The notes under the pieces: generated by a model
Told to the model about the DNA's origin: nothing
The model's database searches: none
What the model saw: only the letters and a program-made list of their open reading frames with translations
Made by a program: the position numbers and the translations under genes
NCBI RefSeq assembly: GCF_002321025.1
Contig: NZ_DCLL01000018.1
Span: 60,279 to 94,987, forward strand
Source: Acinetobacter lwoffii
GTDB taxonomy: Bacteria; Pseudomonadota; Gammaproteobacteria; Pseudomonadales; Moraxellaceae
Reading direction: 5' to 3'
Length of the DNA stretch: 34,709 bases
Shown here: positions 6,925-14,047 of the stretch, one piece after another
Numbering within the stretch: the first letter of the stretch is position 1
How the letters are laid out: the number at the start of each line of letters is the position of its first letter

Positions 6925-7173
6925 ATGTACACAGCAGCAATCGAAAAAACCTCGAACACTCAACACATTTTGATTCCCTTACCCCAGGAAAGTTGGGTGT
7001 TTGAATATAGGATAATATTACTATTAACAAGATGTTACTCAAATAGTTCTTTTACTTATAAATTAGGGAAAGTATATCTCCCTATACTCTTAATTTTATA
7101 CAGGGCACTGCAAGAAGTTAGACAATTCAATCTGATTTCTAATAAATGCAAGGGGCACAATCATGGCTTGTAA
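6925..7173 (+). CDS. Doubtful small ORF, 82 residues
   Basis: An open frame whose beginning (MYTAAIEKTSNTQHILIPLP) looks like ordinary protein, while the later part is hydrophobic and aromatic (LLLTRC, YLPILLILYRAL) and may be chance. Its ribosome site is weak (TTAGG eight nt upstream). Its stop overlaps the next start by 11 nt (ATGGCTTGTAA), the same overlap length as that between the genes at 7410 and 8347, which hints at translational coupling. No family recognised; it could equally be a decayed gene. Confidence 0.3.
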   Translation: MYTAAIEKTSNTQHILIPLPQESWVFEYRIILLLTRCYSNSSFTYKLGKVYLPILLILYRALQEVRQFNLISNKCKGHNHGL

Positions 7174-7360
7174 ACCTTATAAATCACAAGAACCCGTGAT
7201 TGTTTATCCTCTCATAAGTAATGGGGCATTTGAACTTGCCCCATCCTCAGAGATTGAGCTAACTATTTTATATCATAACCATCGATTGAAATGCATGCTC
7301 AATATAGTGTCATTCGTCAGGGAGTGCTTGAACGCAAAGCGAGCTTGCAGCCACAGTTGA
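7163..7360 (+). CDS. Small ORF upstream of the Gp2-like gene, 65 residues
   Basis: The ATG at 7163 has a good ribosome site (AAGGGG, 8 nt spacer). The protein reads as plausible coding sequence through IVYPLISNGAFELAPSSEIE and LYHNHRLKCMLNIVSFVREC, then ends in a less convincing NAKRACSHS. The following Gp2-like frame is open upstream of its ATG and overlaps the end of this ORF, so a frameshift near 7330-7358 could have split one longer gene or shortened this one. No family recognised. Confidence 0.45.
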   Translation: MACKPYKSQEPVIVYPLISNGAFELAPSSEIELTILYHNHRLKCMLNIVSFVRECLNAKRACSHS

Positions 7361-7409
7361 ACTTGATGATTTTAATGTATTTAAGGGATTCTTTTACTAC
7401 TCTCAATGG

Positions 7410-8357
7410 ATGAAACCATTTGTTTCTGTCTTTGATGATATTACAGGCATTGATCTTAGCTACTTGAAAGATTTTACAGTCTGTGAAGAGATATTATGCT
7501 TCTTCAAAGCAAAAGAACTTTTGAATACTGAAATAGATCTGATTGGTTTATTTGAGCAACCTAATTCTCAACCTCTTGGGCATATACAACCAAGAGCAGA
7601 TTTATTGAATCGATTCGTTCAACTCATTCGTGAGCAAATGGCTAGCACTTTAGTAAAAAATGCTATCCGAGATCGTGAAAGGAAGGCTAAAAACAATTTA
7701 AAGTCTTGCCGTAAAACGGTGAGTCATTATTTTGACAAATTCAGCAAACTTCTAGTTATACGCGTTGACTTTGCTTTTAAACCACCTTTAGAGCACTTAA
7801 CTAATTATTGCCCAGATGAACTACAGCATCACTTTCATTCCGAAGATGCATTGCAGTCATTAAAAAGACTTATTGCGCGGTTCCTGCACAATAAAAGGCA
7901 TAACAAAATATTAAACCAAATTAAGGGTTATATTTTGAAGTTTGAACATGGGTTAAAAAAGGGCTTTCACGTTCATGGGTTGTTCTTTCTAGATGGCAAT
8001 TTACATCAAAATGATGGGTATTTTGCACATGAAATTACTAAGTATTGGAAAAAACTTACGAATGGTCAAGGCTGTACTTACAACTGCCATATGGCTAAAG
8101 ACAAATACAAAACACTATGCATAGGAATGATTGAATATACAAATACCGAAAAACGAGAAGCGTTAGATGTTTGTATTCAATATTTCTGTAAAAGAGAACA
8201 ATACTTCATGTTTGAAAAGATGAAAAGTGTCAGAACAATTCAGACTAGTCTACCACCTCAGCGACGCTCTAATGCAGGCCGTCCAAGAAAAGGGGGTAAG
8301 TCTATCAACACCAATTTAGTGAATAGCAGTCATAAAGGAAACTCTAATGCTAACTAA
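7410..8357 (+). CDS. Inovirus-Gp2 / YagK-YfjJ-like protein with rolling-circle initiator motifs
   Basis: A 315-residue protein whose central and C-terminal parts fit the inovirus Gp2 / YagK-YfjJ C-terminal domain family. In order: a motif-1-like strand (LLVIRVDFAF, 114-123); a helix (EDALQSLKRLIARFL); motif 2, FHVHGLFFLDGN with H187 and H189 as the HUH metal ligands; and a motif-3-like helix IQYFCKREQY with Y258 and K261 (YxxK). This layout is that of HUH endonucleases that start rolling-circle replication. A basic tail (QRRSNAGRPRKGGK) may bind DNA. The ATG at 7410 has no ribosome site at normal distance and the frame stays open for 27 codons upstream without a start codon, so the N-terminus is uncertain. 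It overlaps the next gene by 11 nt. The nicking role is inferred. Confidence 0.7.
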   Translation: MKPFVSVFDDITGIDLSYLKDFTVCEEILCFFKAKELLNTEIDLIGLFEQPNSQPLGHIQPRADLLNRFVQLIREQMASTLVKNAIRDRERKAKNNLKSCRKTVSHYFDKFSKLLVIRVDFAFKPPLEHLTNYCPDELQHHFHSEDALQSLKRLIARFLHNKRHNKILNQIKGYILKFEHGLKKGFHVHGLFFLDGNLHQNDGYFAHEITKYWKKLTNGQGCTYNCHMAKDKYKTLCIGMIEYTNTEKREALDVCIQYFCKREQYFMFEKMKSVRTIQTSLPPQRRSNAGRPRKGGKSINTNLVNSSHKGNSNAN

Positions 8358-9285
8358 AAAAGATCTTCCAGTAATTAATACTGCTTATTACTGTAGCACT
8401 GGCGCACGGCTAGCTCCACCACATCCAAGCCCTGTTAATATTTATCAAGTAGCTTCACTCTTGGCGAGAGCCTCTGCTAAAAACATTGAAAATGCTTTTA
8501 ATGGATCAAATGCTCTTATTATGCAAGCCATACAGACGTTACCTGGGCTAAATAGTGCACCTTGGATTAATGGCTGTATGTCAAAAATGAGCTTACATCC
8601 TCTAATTTTACAGTTTTATCACTTAGCTTATCAACATGGTATGGGATACAAAGCTTTTGATCCTTCCAGTGTAATTCGTATGATTGAGGAATTACAGTTT
8701 TGCATGCAAACCTCGCATTATGGCAATAGTTTAGAAAAATGGATGGGGGCTTTTGATTTATCTAAACAAACCTTAAACACAACATTTCGTGCTCTCGATA
8801 AAAATGTGTCTGGCTTCGAACTACAAGAATTCAGTATTAATTGTGATGCCACTCAAAATGGATCCTTACAAATTGAGGAATTTAAGACATTAGTCAGTAA
8901 TGAGATGAAAAAGCTACTTAATCTGGCTGAGCCAGATAAATGTTTAGCCATCTTCTTAAAACAAGAGCCATGCTTAAATCACCGTATGAATATGCGTTAC
9001 ATCGTAATATTACAGAAGGATTTTATTGATGAGCCGGCAGGATTTGCTGATTTAAGTTTTTTTGAAAACCTAAAAAAAACAGTTGAATCAAATAGTTGCT
9101 ATGTTATTACTTATGATTTTGGATATCTAAACGGATTTCTTGTAAATAACCGATTTAGTAAGAAAAGTCCCAATTACAGGGAACGCATCAGATGTTTAAA
9201 AACCTATTTAATAGGTACAGATACGTTATATAGACTAAATGGTTTACAACCCTCATGTGAGGTTGTGTATTCAAAATTTGACTGA
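8347..9285 (+). CDS. Island protein coupled to the Gp2-like gene; possible degenerate paralogue
   Basis: A 312-residue protein starting at ATG 8347 with AAAGGA seven nt upstream; it overlaps the Gp2-like gene by 11 nt and is probably translationally coupled. No family is obvious at first sight. By hand alignment its second half follows the order of the Gp2-like protein: a strand then helix (FELQEFSINCDA, QIEEFKTLVSNEMKKLL, 157-191), a strand region CLAIFLKQEPCLNHRMNMRYIVILQKDF (199-226; split as CLAIFLKQEP and NHRMNMRYIVIL) where the HUH pair would be replaced by M and Y, and CLKTYLIGTDTLY (283-295) where YxxK becomes Y287 without the lysine. If right, it is a catalytically dead partner. This is inference and needs a structure-based check. 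Confidence 0.6.
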   Translation: MLTKKDLPVINTAYYCSTGARLAPPHPSPVNIYQVASLLARASAKNIENAFNGSNALIMQAIQTLPGLNSAPWINGCMSKMSLHPLILQFYHLAYQHGMGYKAFDPSSVIRMIEELQFCMQTSHYGNSLEKWMGAFDLSKQTLNTTFRALDKNVSGFELQEFSINCDATQNGSLQIEEFKTLVSNEMKKLLNLAEPDKCLAIFLKQEPCLNHRMNMRYIVILQKDFIDEPAGFADLSFFENLKKTVESNSCYVITYDFGYLNGFLVNNRFSKKSPNYRERIRCLKTYLIGTDTLYRLNGLQPSCEVVYSKFD

Positions 9286-9302
9286 ATAATGCGAGTTTAA
9301 TA

Positions 9303-9575
9303 ATGGGAATATTCCAGCTGGCCACTGCTGACTACCTGTTTATGAAATATCGCTCTATGACCGTCGAGCTGATGACAATAGTTTCTGACTATTATCCTCA
9401 TCTTAGTAAAGCTGAAGCATTAAGAAAGGCGAATAATCAAGAATTCCCTTTCTCTGTGTTTAAGATAGATCAGAGTAAACGTGCACCCTTTCTAGTACAC
9501 GTAAAAGATCTAGCAGATATTTTAGACAAAAAGTATTCAGAAGCTTCTAAAGACTATGCTACGTTTCATCGATGA
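9303..9575 (+). CDS. PrtN-family (pyocin activator-like) regulator
   Basis: A 90-residue protein matching the PrtN family pattern: an N-terminal stretch FMKYRSMTVEL, then SDYYPHLSKAEALRKANNQEFPF (helical DNA-binding part, about residues 27-50) and the conserved ending FKIDQSKRAPFLVHVKDLADILD. In Pseudomonas PrtN activates pyocin genes; small PrtN-like proteins beside integrases on islands are likely transcription factors or excision regulators. The ribosome site is weak (GCGAG). It lies 17 bp after the 312-residue gene and its last 17 bases overlap the end of the integrase gene on the opposite strand, so the two transcripts are antisense at their 3' ends. Confidence 0.75.
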   Translation: MGIFQLATADYLFMKYRSMTVELMTIVSDYYPHLSKAEALRKANNQEFPFSVFKIDQSKRAPFLVHVKDLADILDKKYSEASKDYATFHR

Positions 9576-10707
9576 GGCGTAGCACCTCTTCAGACTGTAT
9601 AACATCTCTTCTTGCCTTCACTGATACATATCGCTGTAAACTGCTCCAGGAATCATGCAAACTTACTTTCTGAATTTCGGGAATAGTCATGCTCTGCTCA
9701 GCTAATCGAGTACAGCCTTCATGCCTCAAGTCATGAAATCGTAAATCTTCAATACCCAACACTTTACAGGCTTCTCTAAATTCTTTACCCAAACTTTTGG
9801 GATTCAAAGGCAATAACAAATTTTCATCATGACCTAGCTTTAGCATCCGATCACGGACTTCTGGATGCTTTAATCTCTTAATCATTTCCTTACAAGAATC
9901 AAGAACATCAAATGATTTGTGATTACCTTTAGAGCCATTCGGATTCTTTAGATCATGCACTTTCCATGTTGAGTGATGTAGGTCATAATCTCGAAAATAC
10001 AATCGTGTTAATTCAGCTTCACGTCTGCATGAGAAAATTGCAAACCACATAATCAAATGCATTGGGTATTTAGAGCCATAACGATTTAGCTTCCATCGTT
10101 CTGCAAAATACTTCGTCAATGCAATCAATTCATCTCTCGAAGGCAGTCGGTCTCTTTTTTGACTAGATGATATTTGGCGTGTTTTCCTTAACTGAGCCGT
10201 AGCCTTATCAAAGCCATTTAAATCAATATCCATTTCCCACATAACAGCAGCATGAGAAAGTACACCACGAATATGTAAAAGCTCATGTTGTTGCGTACTA
10301 GTCGCGATAGGTTCAAGTTCAAGATGAGGGACTCCACCCTTCCTCAAAGCAACATGCTCAGCTAAATGTACTGATTTTATTTTTGTGATAATATTGCGCG
10401 CGATTGGCAGCTTCTTGATTAAGAGCAGAGAATAGCGTTTCGTCCTTCCGTACTCGCTCCCGACTTCATCCAAATATTTATCTATGGCATCTGATAAGGT
10501 CAGATCAATGAGCTGTTCCTTGCCAAGCAAAATATCAGGATTTTCTTGAATTTCGACTTCTCTTTTCTTAAGCCAGTTTTCAGCCATCTTTTTTGAATGA
10601 AATGTTTTACTTTCAGAAAAAGCAGGAAAGCCCTTTCGAGTGATTCGAATCGCAGCACGGTAGTTAACTTTACCATCTGCACCTTTCCTTGCTGTAATCG
10701 ACCCCAT
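9559..10707 (-). CDS. Tyrosine recombinase / site-specific integrase of the dusA-associated type
   Basis: A 382-residue phage-type integrase. The N-terminal part (1-60) is the arm-type DNA-binding domain, about 70-175 the SAM-like core-binding domain, and 185-382 the catalytic domain. Catalytic residues visible are R229 (SCRREAEL), the H325/R328 pair (FHDLRHEG), H351 (SLHDSW) and the nucleophile Y360 (SLQRYVS); the beta-hairpin lysine is probably in KNPNGSKGNHK. All are intact, so the enzyme should be active. It faces away from dusA with 133 bp between starts, the layout of integrases that use the dusA 5' end as target. Three copies of a 9-mer overlap its promoter. The gene and island probably excise or integrate by recombination near the dusA start. 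Confidence 0.9.
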   Translation of the reverse strand: MGSITARKGADGKVNYRAAIRITRKGFPAFSESKTFHSKKMAENWLKKREVEIQENPDILLGKEQLIDLTLSDAIDKYLDEVGSEYGRTKRYSLLLIKKLPIARNIITKIKSVHLAEHVALRKGGVPHLELEPIATSTQQHELLHIRGVLSHAAVMWEMDIDLNGFDKATAQLRKTRQISSSQKRDRLPSRDELIALTKYFAERWKLNRYGSKYPMHLIMWFAIFSCRREAELTRLYFRDYDLHHSTWKVHDLKNPNGSKGNHKSFDVLDSCKEMIKRLKHPEVRDRMLKLGHDENLLLPLNPKSLGKEFREACKVLGIEDLRFHDLRHEGCTRLAEQSMTIPEIQKVSLHDSWSSLQRYVSVKARRDVIQSEEVLRLIDET

Positions 10708-10709
10708 AA

Positions 10710-10758
10710 TTTACACCAAAAGCTATTTTTTCCATTATGGTGTAAAATTTGGTGTAAA
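10710..10758. repeat. Three copies of TTTACACCA/TGGTGTAAA at the integrase promoter
   Basis: TTTACACCA occurs at 10710-10718, and its reverse complement TGGTGTAAA at 10738-10746 and 10750-10758 (12-bp step between the two direct copies). The first copy touches the integrase start codon region. Short repeated sites placed between the integrase gene and the attachment region are typical of integrase arm-type sites or of an autoregulatory operator. Confidence 0.65.
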
Positions 10759-10840
10759 TGCAAACCGATTTACCCACCTAAACACAGGTTCAAACAGATT
10801 CTCGCAGGTTGCGGAATATAGATTAAAGGCATGATTTTTA

Positions 10841-11866
10841 ATGACTATTAACAAAAACATTGAAAACACTCAATCTCCGAGAATCAGTGTCGCCCCGATG
10901 ATGGATTGGACCACCAAAGACTATCGTTTCTTTGCACGTCTGTTTAACCCGAATGTGATTATGTACACCGAAATGGTCACCACGGGTGCGATCATTTACG
11001 GTGATGCCAAACGTCATTTGGACTTTAATACGGAAGAACAGCCAATTGTGCTGCAACTCGGCGGCTCGAATCCAAAAGATCTGGCAATCTGTACCAAGAT
11101 GGCGCAGGACTGGGGCTATAACGAAGTCAATTTAAATGTAGGTTGCCCAAGTGACCGGGTACAGAATAATAAAATTGGTGCCTGTCTGATGGCGGAACCT
11201 GATCTAGTCGCAGAATGTATTGCTGAAATGCGTCATGCGGTGGATATTCCAGTGACCGTAAAACACCGGATCGGAATTGATGATATGCACTCTTATGAAG
11301 AGATGATGCATTTTGTCGATACCGTGGCCAAAACCGGCTGCAATAACTTTATCGTGCATGCGCGGATTGCCTTGTTAAAAGGCCTATCACCTAAAGAAAA
11401 CCGCGACGTGCCACCCCTACGTTATGAAGATGTCTACCGTTTAAAACAGGATCGCCCTGATCTGCTGATCGAGATCAACGGCGGAATTAAAACCTATGCT
11501 GAAACCTTGGAACATCTCAAACATGTGGATGGCGTGATGATTGGCCGCGAAGCCTATCATAATCCTTACTTACTGGCTGAGCTGGGCCAGTTATGGAATC
11601 TGGATGCACCAGACCGTTTTGAGATTATGCAAAAAATGATGCCGTACATAGCCCAGCGTATGGCAGAAGGTGCACCGTTGTCGATTATTACCCGTCATAT
11701 TTTGGGACTATTCCAGAACTTGCCGGGTGCACGCAAATGGCGTCAGGCGCTAAGCGGTGGGAATGCCAAAACCTTGAAAGATGTAGAAACTGCACTCTTT
11801 AATATTCAGGAAGCCATGCAGCGTACCGAAGATTATGTTCGCGAACATCAACAGGTTGAATCTTAA
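10841..11866 (+). CDS. dusA: tRNA-dihydrouridine(20/20a) synthase DusA
   Basis: A 341-residue FMN enzyme that reduces uridine to dihydrouridine at positions 20/20a of tRNA. Motifs: SVAPMMDWT (16-24) at the N-terminal FMN site, NLNVGCPSDRVQ with the catalytic acid C102, the TVKHRIGID strand, and ARIALLKGLSPKENR with the RNA-facing loop typical of DusA over DusB/C. Length is full. The start has AAAGG 11 nt upstream. Because an island is inserted just before it, the promoter and leader now come from island DNA. A terminator follows directly after the stop. The 5' end of this gene is the presumed insertion site. Confidence 0.95.
   Translation: MTINKNIENTQSPRISVAPMMDWTTKDYRFFARLFNPNVIMYTEMVTTGAIIYGDAKRHLDFNTEEQPIVLQLGGSNPKDLAICTKMAQDWGYNEVNLNVGCPSDRVQNNKIGACLMAEPDLVAECIAEMRHAVDIPVTVKHRIGIDDMHSYEEMMHFVDTVAKTGCNNFIVHARIALLKGLSPKENRDVPPLRYEDVYRLKQDRPDLLIEINGGIKTYAETLEHLKHVDGVMIGREAYHNPYLLAELGQLWNLDAPDRFEIMQKMMPYIAQRMAEGAPLSIITRHILGLFQNLPGARKWRQALSGGNAKTLKDVETALFNIQEAMQRTEDYVREHQQVES
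10868..10915. other. Expected attachment region within the 5' end of dusA
   Basis: Islands with this type of integrase recombine inside the first codons of dusA and restore the reading frame. The conserved stretch coding SVAPMMDWT (about 10885-10911) is the likely core. The second copy would lie at the far end of the island, outside the window, so the core cannot be delimited here; boundaries are approximate and inferred from the integrase type and gene order. Confidence 0.35.
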
Positions 11867-11870
11867 ATAC

Positions 11871-11898
11871 AAAAAGCACCGATGATCGGTGCTTTTTT
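11871..11898. terminator. Bidirectional terminator between dusA and a lipoprotein gene
   Basis: AGCACCGAT-G-ATCGGTGCT (11875-11893) is a near-perfect palindrome flanked by five A on the left and six T on the right, so it can serve both convergent genes. Confidence 0.9.
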
Positions 11899-11916
11899 AT
11901 AGCGATTGCGCATGAG

Positions 11917-12429
11917 TTATTGCGTATACGCCGTGATATTGCCGACCGGAATCGGCTCTTCCTGATAAGAAACATCTTGTAATGCGGGTTCAGCCACTGG
12001 TGTGATCAGAGAGCCGGAGATAGTCTGGTTTGGTTCATCTACAGGCTCCAGATCATCCAAGGCTGAGGCCAGTTGCTGTAATTCCCGATCCAGTTGCTGA
12101 CGATAATTTTCAATTTCAATTTCATCAATAAAAGCAAAGGCATCATCTTCAATCGACCAACTATACCCGCCATCCACCTTAAAGACTTTCACATGAATGG
12201 GATATTCCTCACCTTGATAATTCAGATAAGAAATGGCCTGAAACTCATTCCCCTGACGCTGGACAATTTTGACCTTTTTCACGGTAAAACGATAGTGTTG
12301 ATAATCTAGATTGGAATTAAACTCACGTTGCATCTGCGTTTGAATATTTCTGGCCAGTTCATCCATTGAAACAAAATAACTGCATCCAGCCAGACAGGCG
12401 ACCATCCATAACATCATGATTTTTTTCAT
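11917..12429 (-). CDS. Lipoprotein, unknown function
   Basis: A 170-residue protein with a short lipoprotein signal ending in the lipobox LAGC (Cys16). The mature part starts with a helix (MDELARNIQTQMQREF) followed by a beta-rich domain (YRFTVKKVKIVQRQGNEFQA, YPIHVKVFKVDGGYSWSIED) and a helical, acidic, proline-containing tail. This resembles the small DUF4878/cystatin-like export domains in outline only; I do not recognise a specific family. It converges on dusA through a shared terminator and is monocistronic, with about 230 bp of AT-rich DNA upstream of its start. Confidence 0.75.
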   Translation of the reverse strand: MKKIMMLWMVACLAGCSYFVSMDELARNIQTQMQREFNSNLDYQHYRFTVKKVKIVQRQGNEFQAISYLNYQGEEYPIHVKVFKVDGGYSWSIEDDAFAFIDEIEIENYRQQLDRELQQLASALDDLEPVDEPNQTISGSLITPVAEPALQDVSYQEEPIPVGNITAYTQ

Positions 12430-12615
12430 AGCGCCCCCTCTTTTTTCTTTCCACTTCCTGCTTATAGCTGATATATGCAGTATTTTTATCTTTGCTTATT
12501 CTGTGACCTATTTTATGCTTTTTTGCAAAAACAATAAACAGTCAGTGCTTCGATTAAGACTAAATATTTATGGTTTCTATAGTTTTTTTTGAATTAATGA
12601 TAAAAAATCAGCCAT
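12430..12615. other. Short AT-rich intergenic region
   Basis: It should carry the promoter of the lipoprotein gene on the minus strand. I see no gene, repeat or structured element in it apart from the terminator that begins at 12616. Confidence 0.5.
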
Positions 12616-12645
12616 AAAAAAACCCTGATGGATTCAGGGCTTTTT
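12616..12645 (-). terminator. Terminator of coaBC
   Basis: CCCTGA-TGGAT-TCAGGG (12623-12639, 6-bp stem) is flanked by seven A (12616-12622) and, after one C, five T; on the minus strand the seven-T run follows the stem and ends the coaBC transcript. Confidence 0.85.
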
Positions 12646-12659
12646 CGATACAGATCGTT

Positions 12660-13934
12660 TTAAAAATCATCATCACTGGATGGATCACGATGTAAGGCAT
12701 CATGAATAGCTTCGATCAATTGCTGGGCAATCTCCTGCTTGGAGGCTTTTTCCAGATCACGTTTATCCAGCTGATAATGCTCGGCAAAGAATACTGTCAT
12801 GGCATTTTCATCCGAAGCAAATCCGATATCCGCACGTGAAACATCATTGCAGGCAATCATATCCAGCTTTTTCGCGACCAGCTTTCCGGCAGCATATTCT
12901 TCAATATTACGGGTTTCAGCAGCAAAACCGACCATAAACGGCCGTTTTTCCTGTTGGGCTATAGTGGCGACAATATCCGGATTTTTCACCAGCGCCACAT
13001 TCAGTTCATCTCCGGCTTTCTTGATTTTATGCTCGGCCACTTCTGCCACACGATAATCAGCTACTGCAGCTGTCGCAATAAAGATATCGCACCCATTTTC
13101 CAGCATTTGCATGCTTTCATTCAGCATTTGCACGGCAGAAGAAACATTCTTACGTTTCACGCCATTTGGGGTGTCCAGACTGACCGGCCCTGCAATCAGG
13201 GTCACATTGGCTCCGGCCGCATAACAGGCTGCAGCCAGTGCAAAGCCCATTTTTCCGGTACTATGATTGGAAATATAACGCACCGGATCAATCGCTTCGC
13301 GGGTCGGACCTGCAGTAATCGTGACCTGTTTACCTGCAAGCAGGCCAAATTTTTCCGCAATCGCACGTTGAGCTTTATGAAAATATTCAGTCACCTGTCG
13401 GGCTAAATCTTCCGGCTCAGGCATCCGGCCCAAACCTACATCACCACAAGCCTGTGAACCAGCATCCGGCATGATCACATGCACACCATCTTCGATCAGT
13501 GTCGCAAGATTACGCTGCGTTGCTTTGGCTGCCCACATTTGCTGGTTCATGGCAGGCGCCACCCAGACGGGTGCTTTCGTCGCCAGATATAAAGTGCTGA
13601 GTAGATCATCGGCCAGACCTGCGGCAAACTTTGCCAGGGTGTCACAACTGGCCGGTGCTACCAATAACAGATCTGCCCAACGTGCCAGCTCGATATGGCC
13701 CATGCCGGCTTCTGCTTCAGTATCCAGCAATTCGGTATGTACGGGATTGCCCGATAAGGCTTGAAAAGTTAAAGGTGTAATAAAAGCCTGTGCGCCGTGA
13801 GTCATCACGACCCGCACATCAAATCCGGCATCTTTTAGACGGCGGACCAGAATTGCACTTTTATAGGCAGCAATGCCGCCAGTGACGGCCAAAATGATAT
13901 TTTTATGAGGAATTACACTTAGATCAAAGCTCAC
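12660..13934 (-). CDS. coaBC: Bifunctional phosphopantothenoylcysteine decarboxylase/phosphopantothenate-cysteine ligase
   Basis: A 424-residue Dfp protein of coenzyme A synthesis. The N-terminal flavoprotein CoaC domain (about 1-195) shows ILAVTGGIAAYKS, the catalytic H80 in GHIELARWAD, the PAMN motif (127-130) and the redox/clamp cysteine C163 in SQACGDVGLGRM. The CoaB ligase domain follows with TAGPTREAIDPVRYISN (N223), the dimerisation and CTP-binding region, AAVADYR and KNPDI with K317. All key residues are present and the length is normal. The start codon is GTG (13934) with AAGG upstream. It is divergent from radC (113 bp), the usual gamma-proteobacterial arrangement of coaBC and radC. 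Confidence 0.95.
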   Translation of the reverse strand: MSFDLSVIPHKNIILAVTGGIAAYKSAILVRRLKDAGFDVRVVMTHGAQAFITPLTFQALSGNPVHTELLDTEAEAGMGHIELARWADLLLVAPASCDTLAKFAAGLADDLLSTLYLATKAPVWVAPAMNQQMWAAKATQRNLATLIEDGVHVIMPDAGSQACGDVGLGRMPEPEDLARQVTEYFHKAQRAIAEKFGLLAGKQVTITAGPTREAIDPVRYISNHSTGKMGFALAAACYAAGANVTLIAGPVSLDTPNGVKRKNVSSAVQMLNESMQMLENGCDIFIATAAVADYRVAEVAEHKIKKAGDELNVALVKNPDIVATIAQQEKRPFMVGFAAETRNIEEYAAGKLVAKKLDMIACNDVSRADIGFASDENAMTVFFAEHYQLDKRDLEKASKQEIAQQLIEAIHDALHRDPSSDDDF

Positions 13935-14047
13935 GAACAGATTACCTTGCTGTTGCAGTGGGGCTCACAATAGCATTAAATAATCGCATTCCCAAGAGAT
14001 CGGCTTGCGGGAAAACTGATAATTCATAATAAATAAGTCTAATAACT

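Larger units (their letters stand above)
1..10840. mobile_element. Genomic island integrated at the 5' end of dusA (right end; left end outside window)
   Basis: A tyrosine recombinase gene sits directly upstream of dusA and points away from it, which is the arrangement of dusA-associated integrases and their islands. The block to its left carries mobile-element genes: a Gp3-type directionality factor-like protein, YqaJ, DUF932, an inovirus-Gp2-like protein and a PrtN-family regulator. Housekeeping genes begin abruptly at dusA. The segment 5160-10700 is visibly more AT-rich than the chromosome to the right. The right boundary is placed at the dusA start by inference, because the second att copy is not in the window. 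The part left of 4950 could belong to the same island or to an older neighbouring one; nothing in the window separates them decisively. Confidence 0.75.

Noticed and set aside
6795..7004. 69-codon ORF after the 385-residue gene
   Set aside because: It contains the inverted repeat at 6843-6880, has no ribosome site and reads as non-coding sequence.
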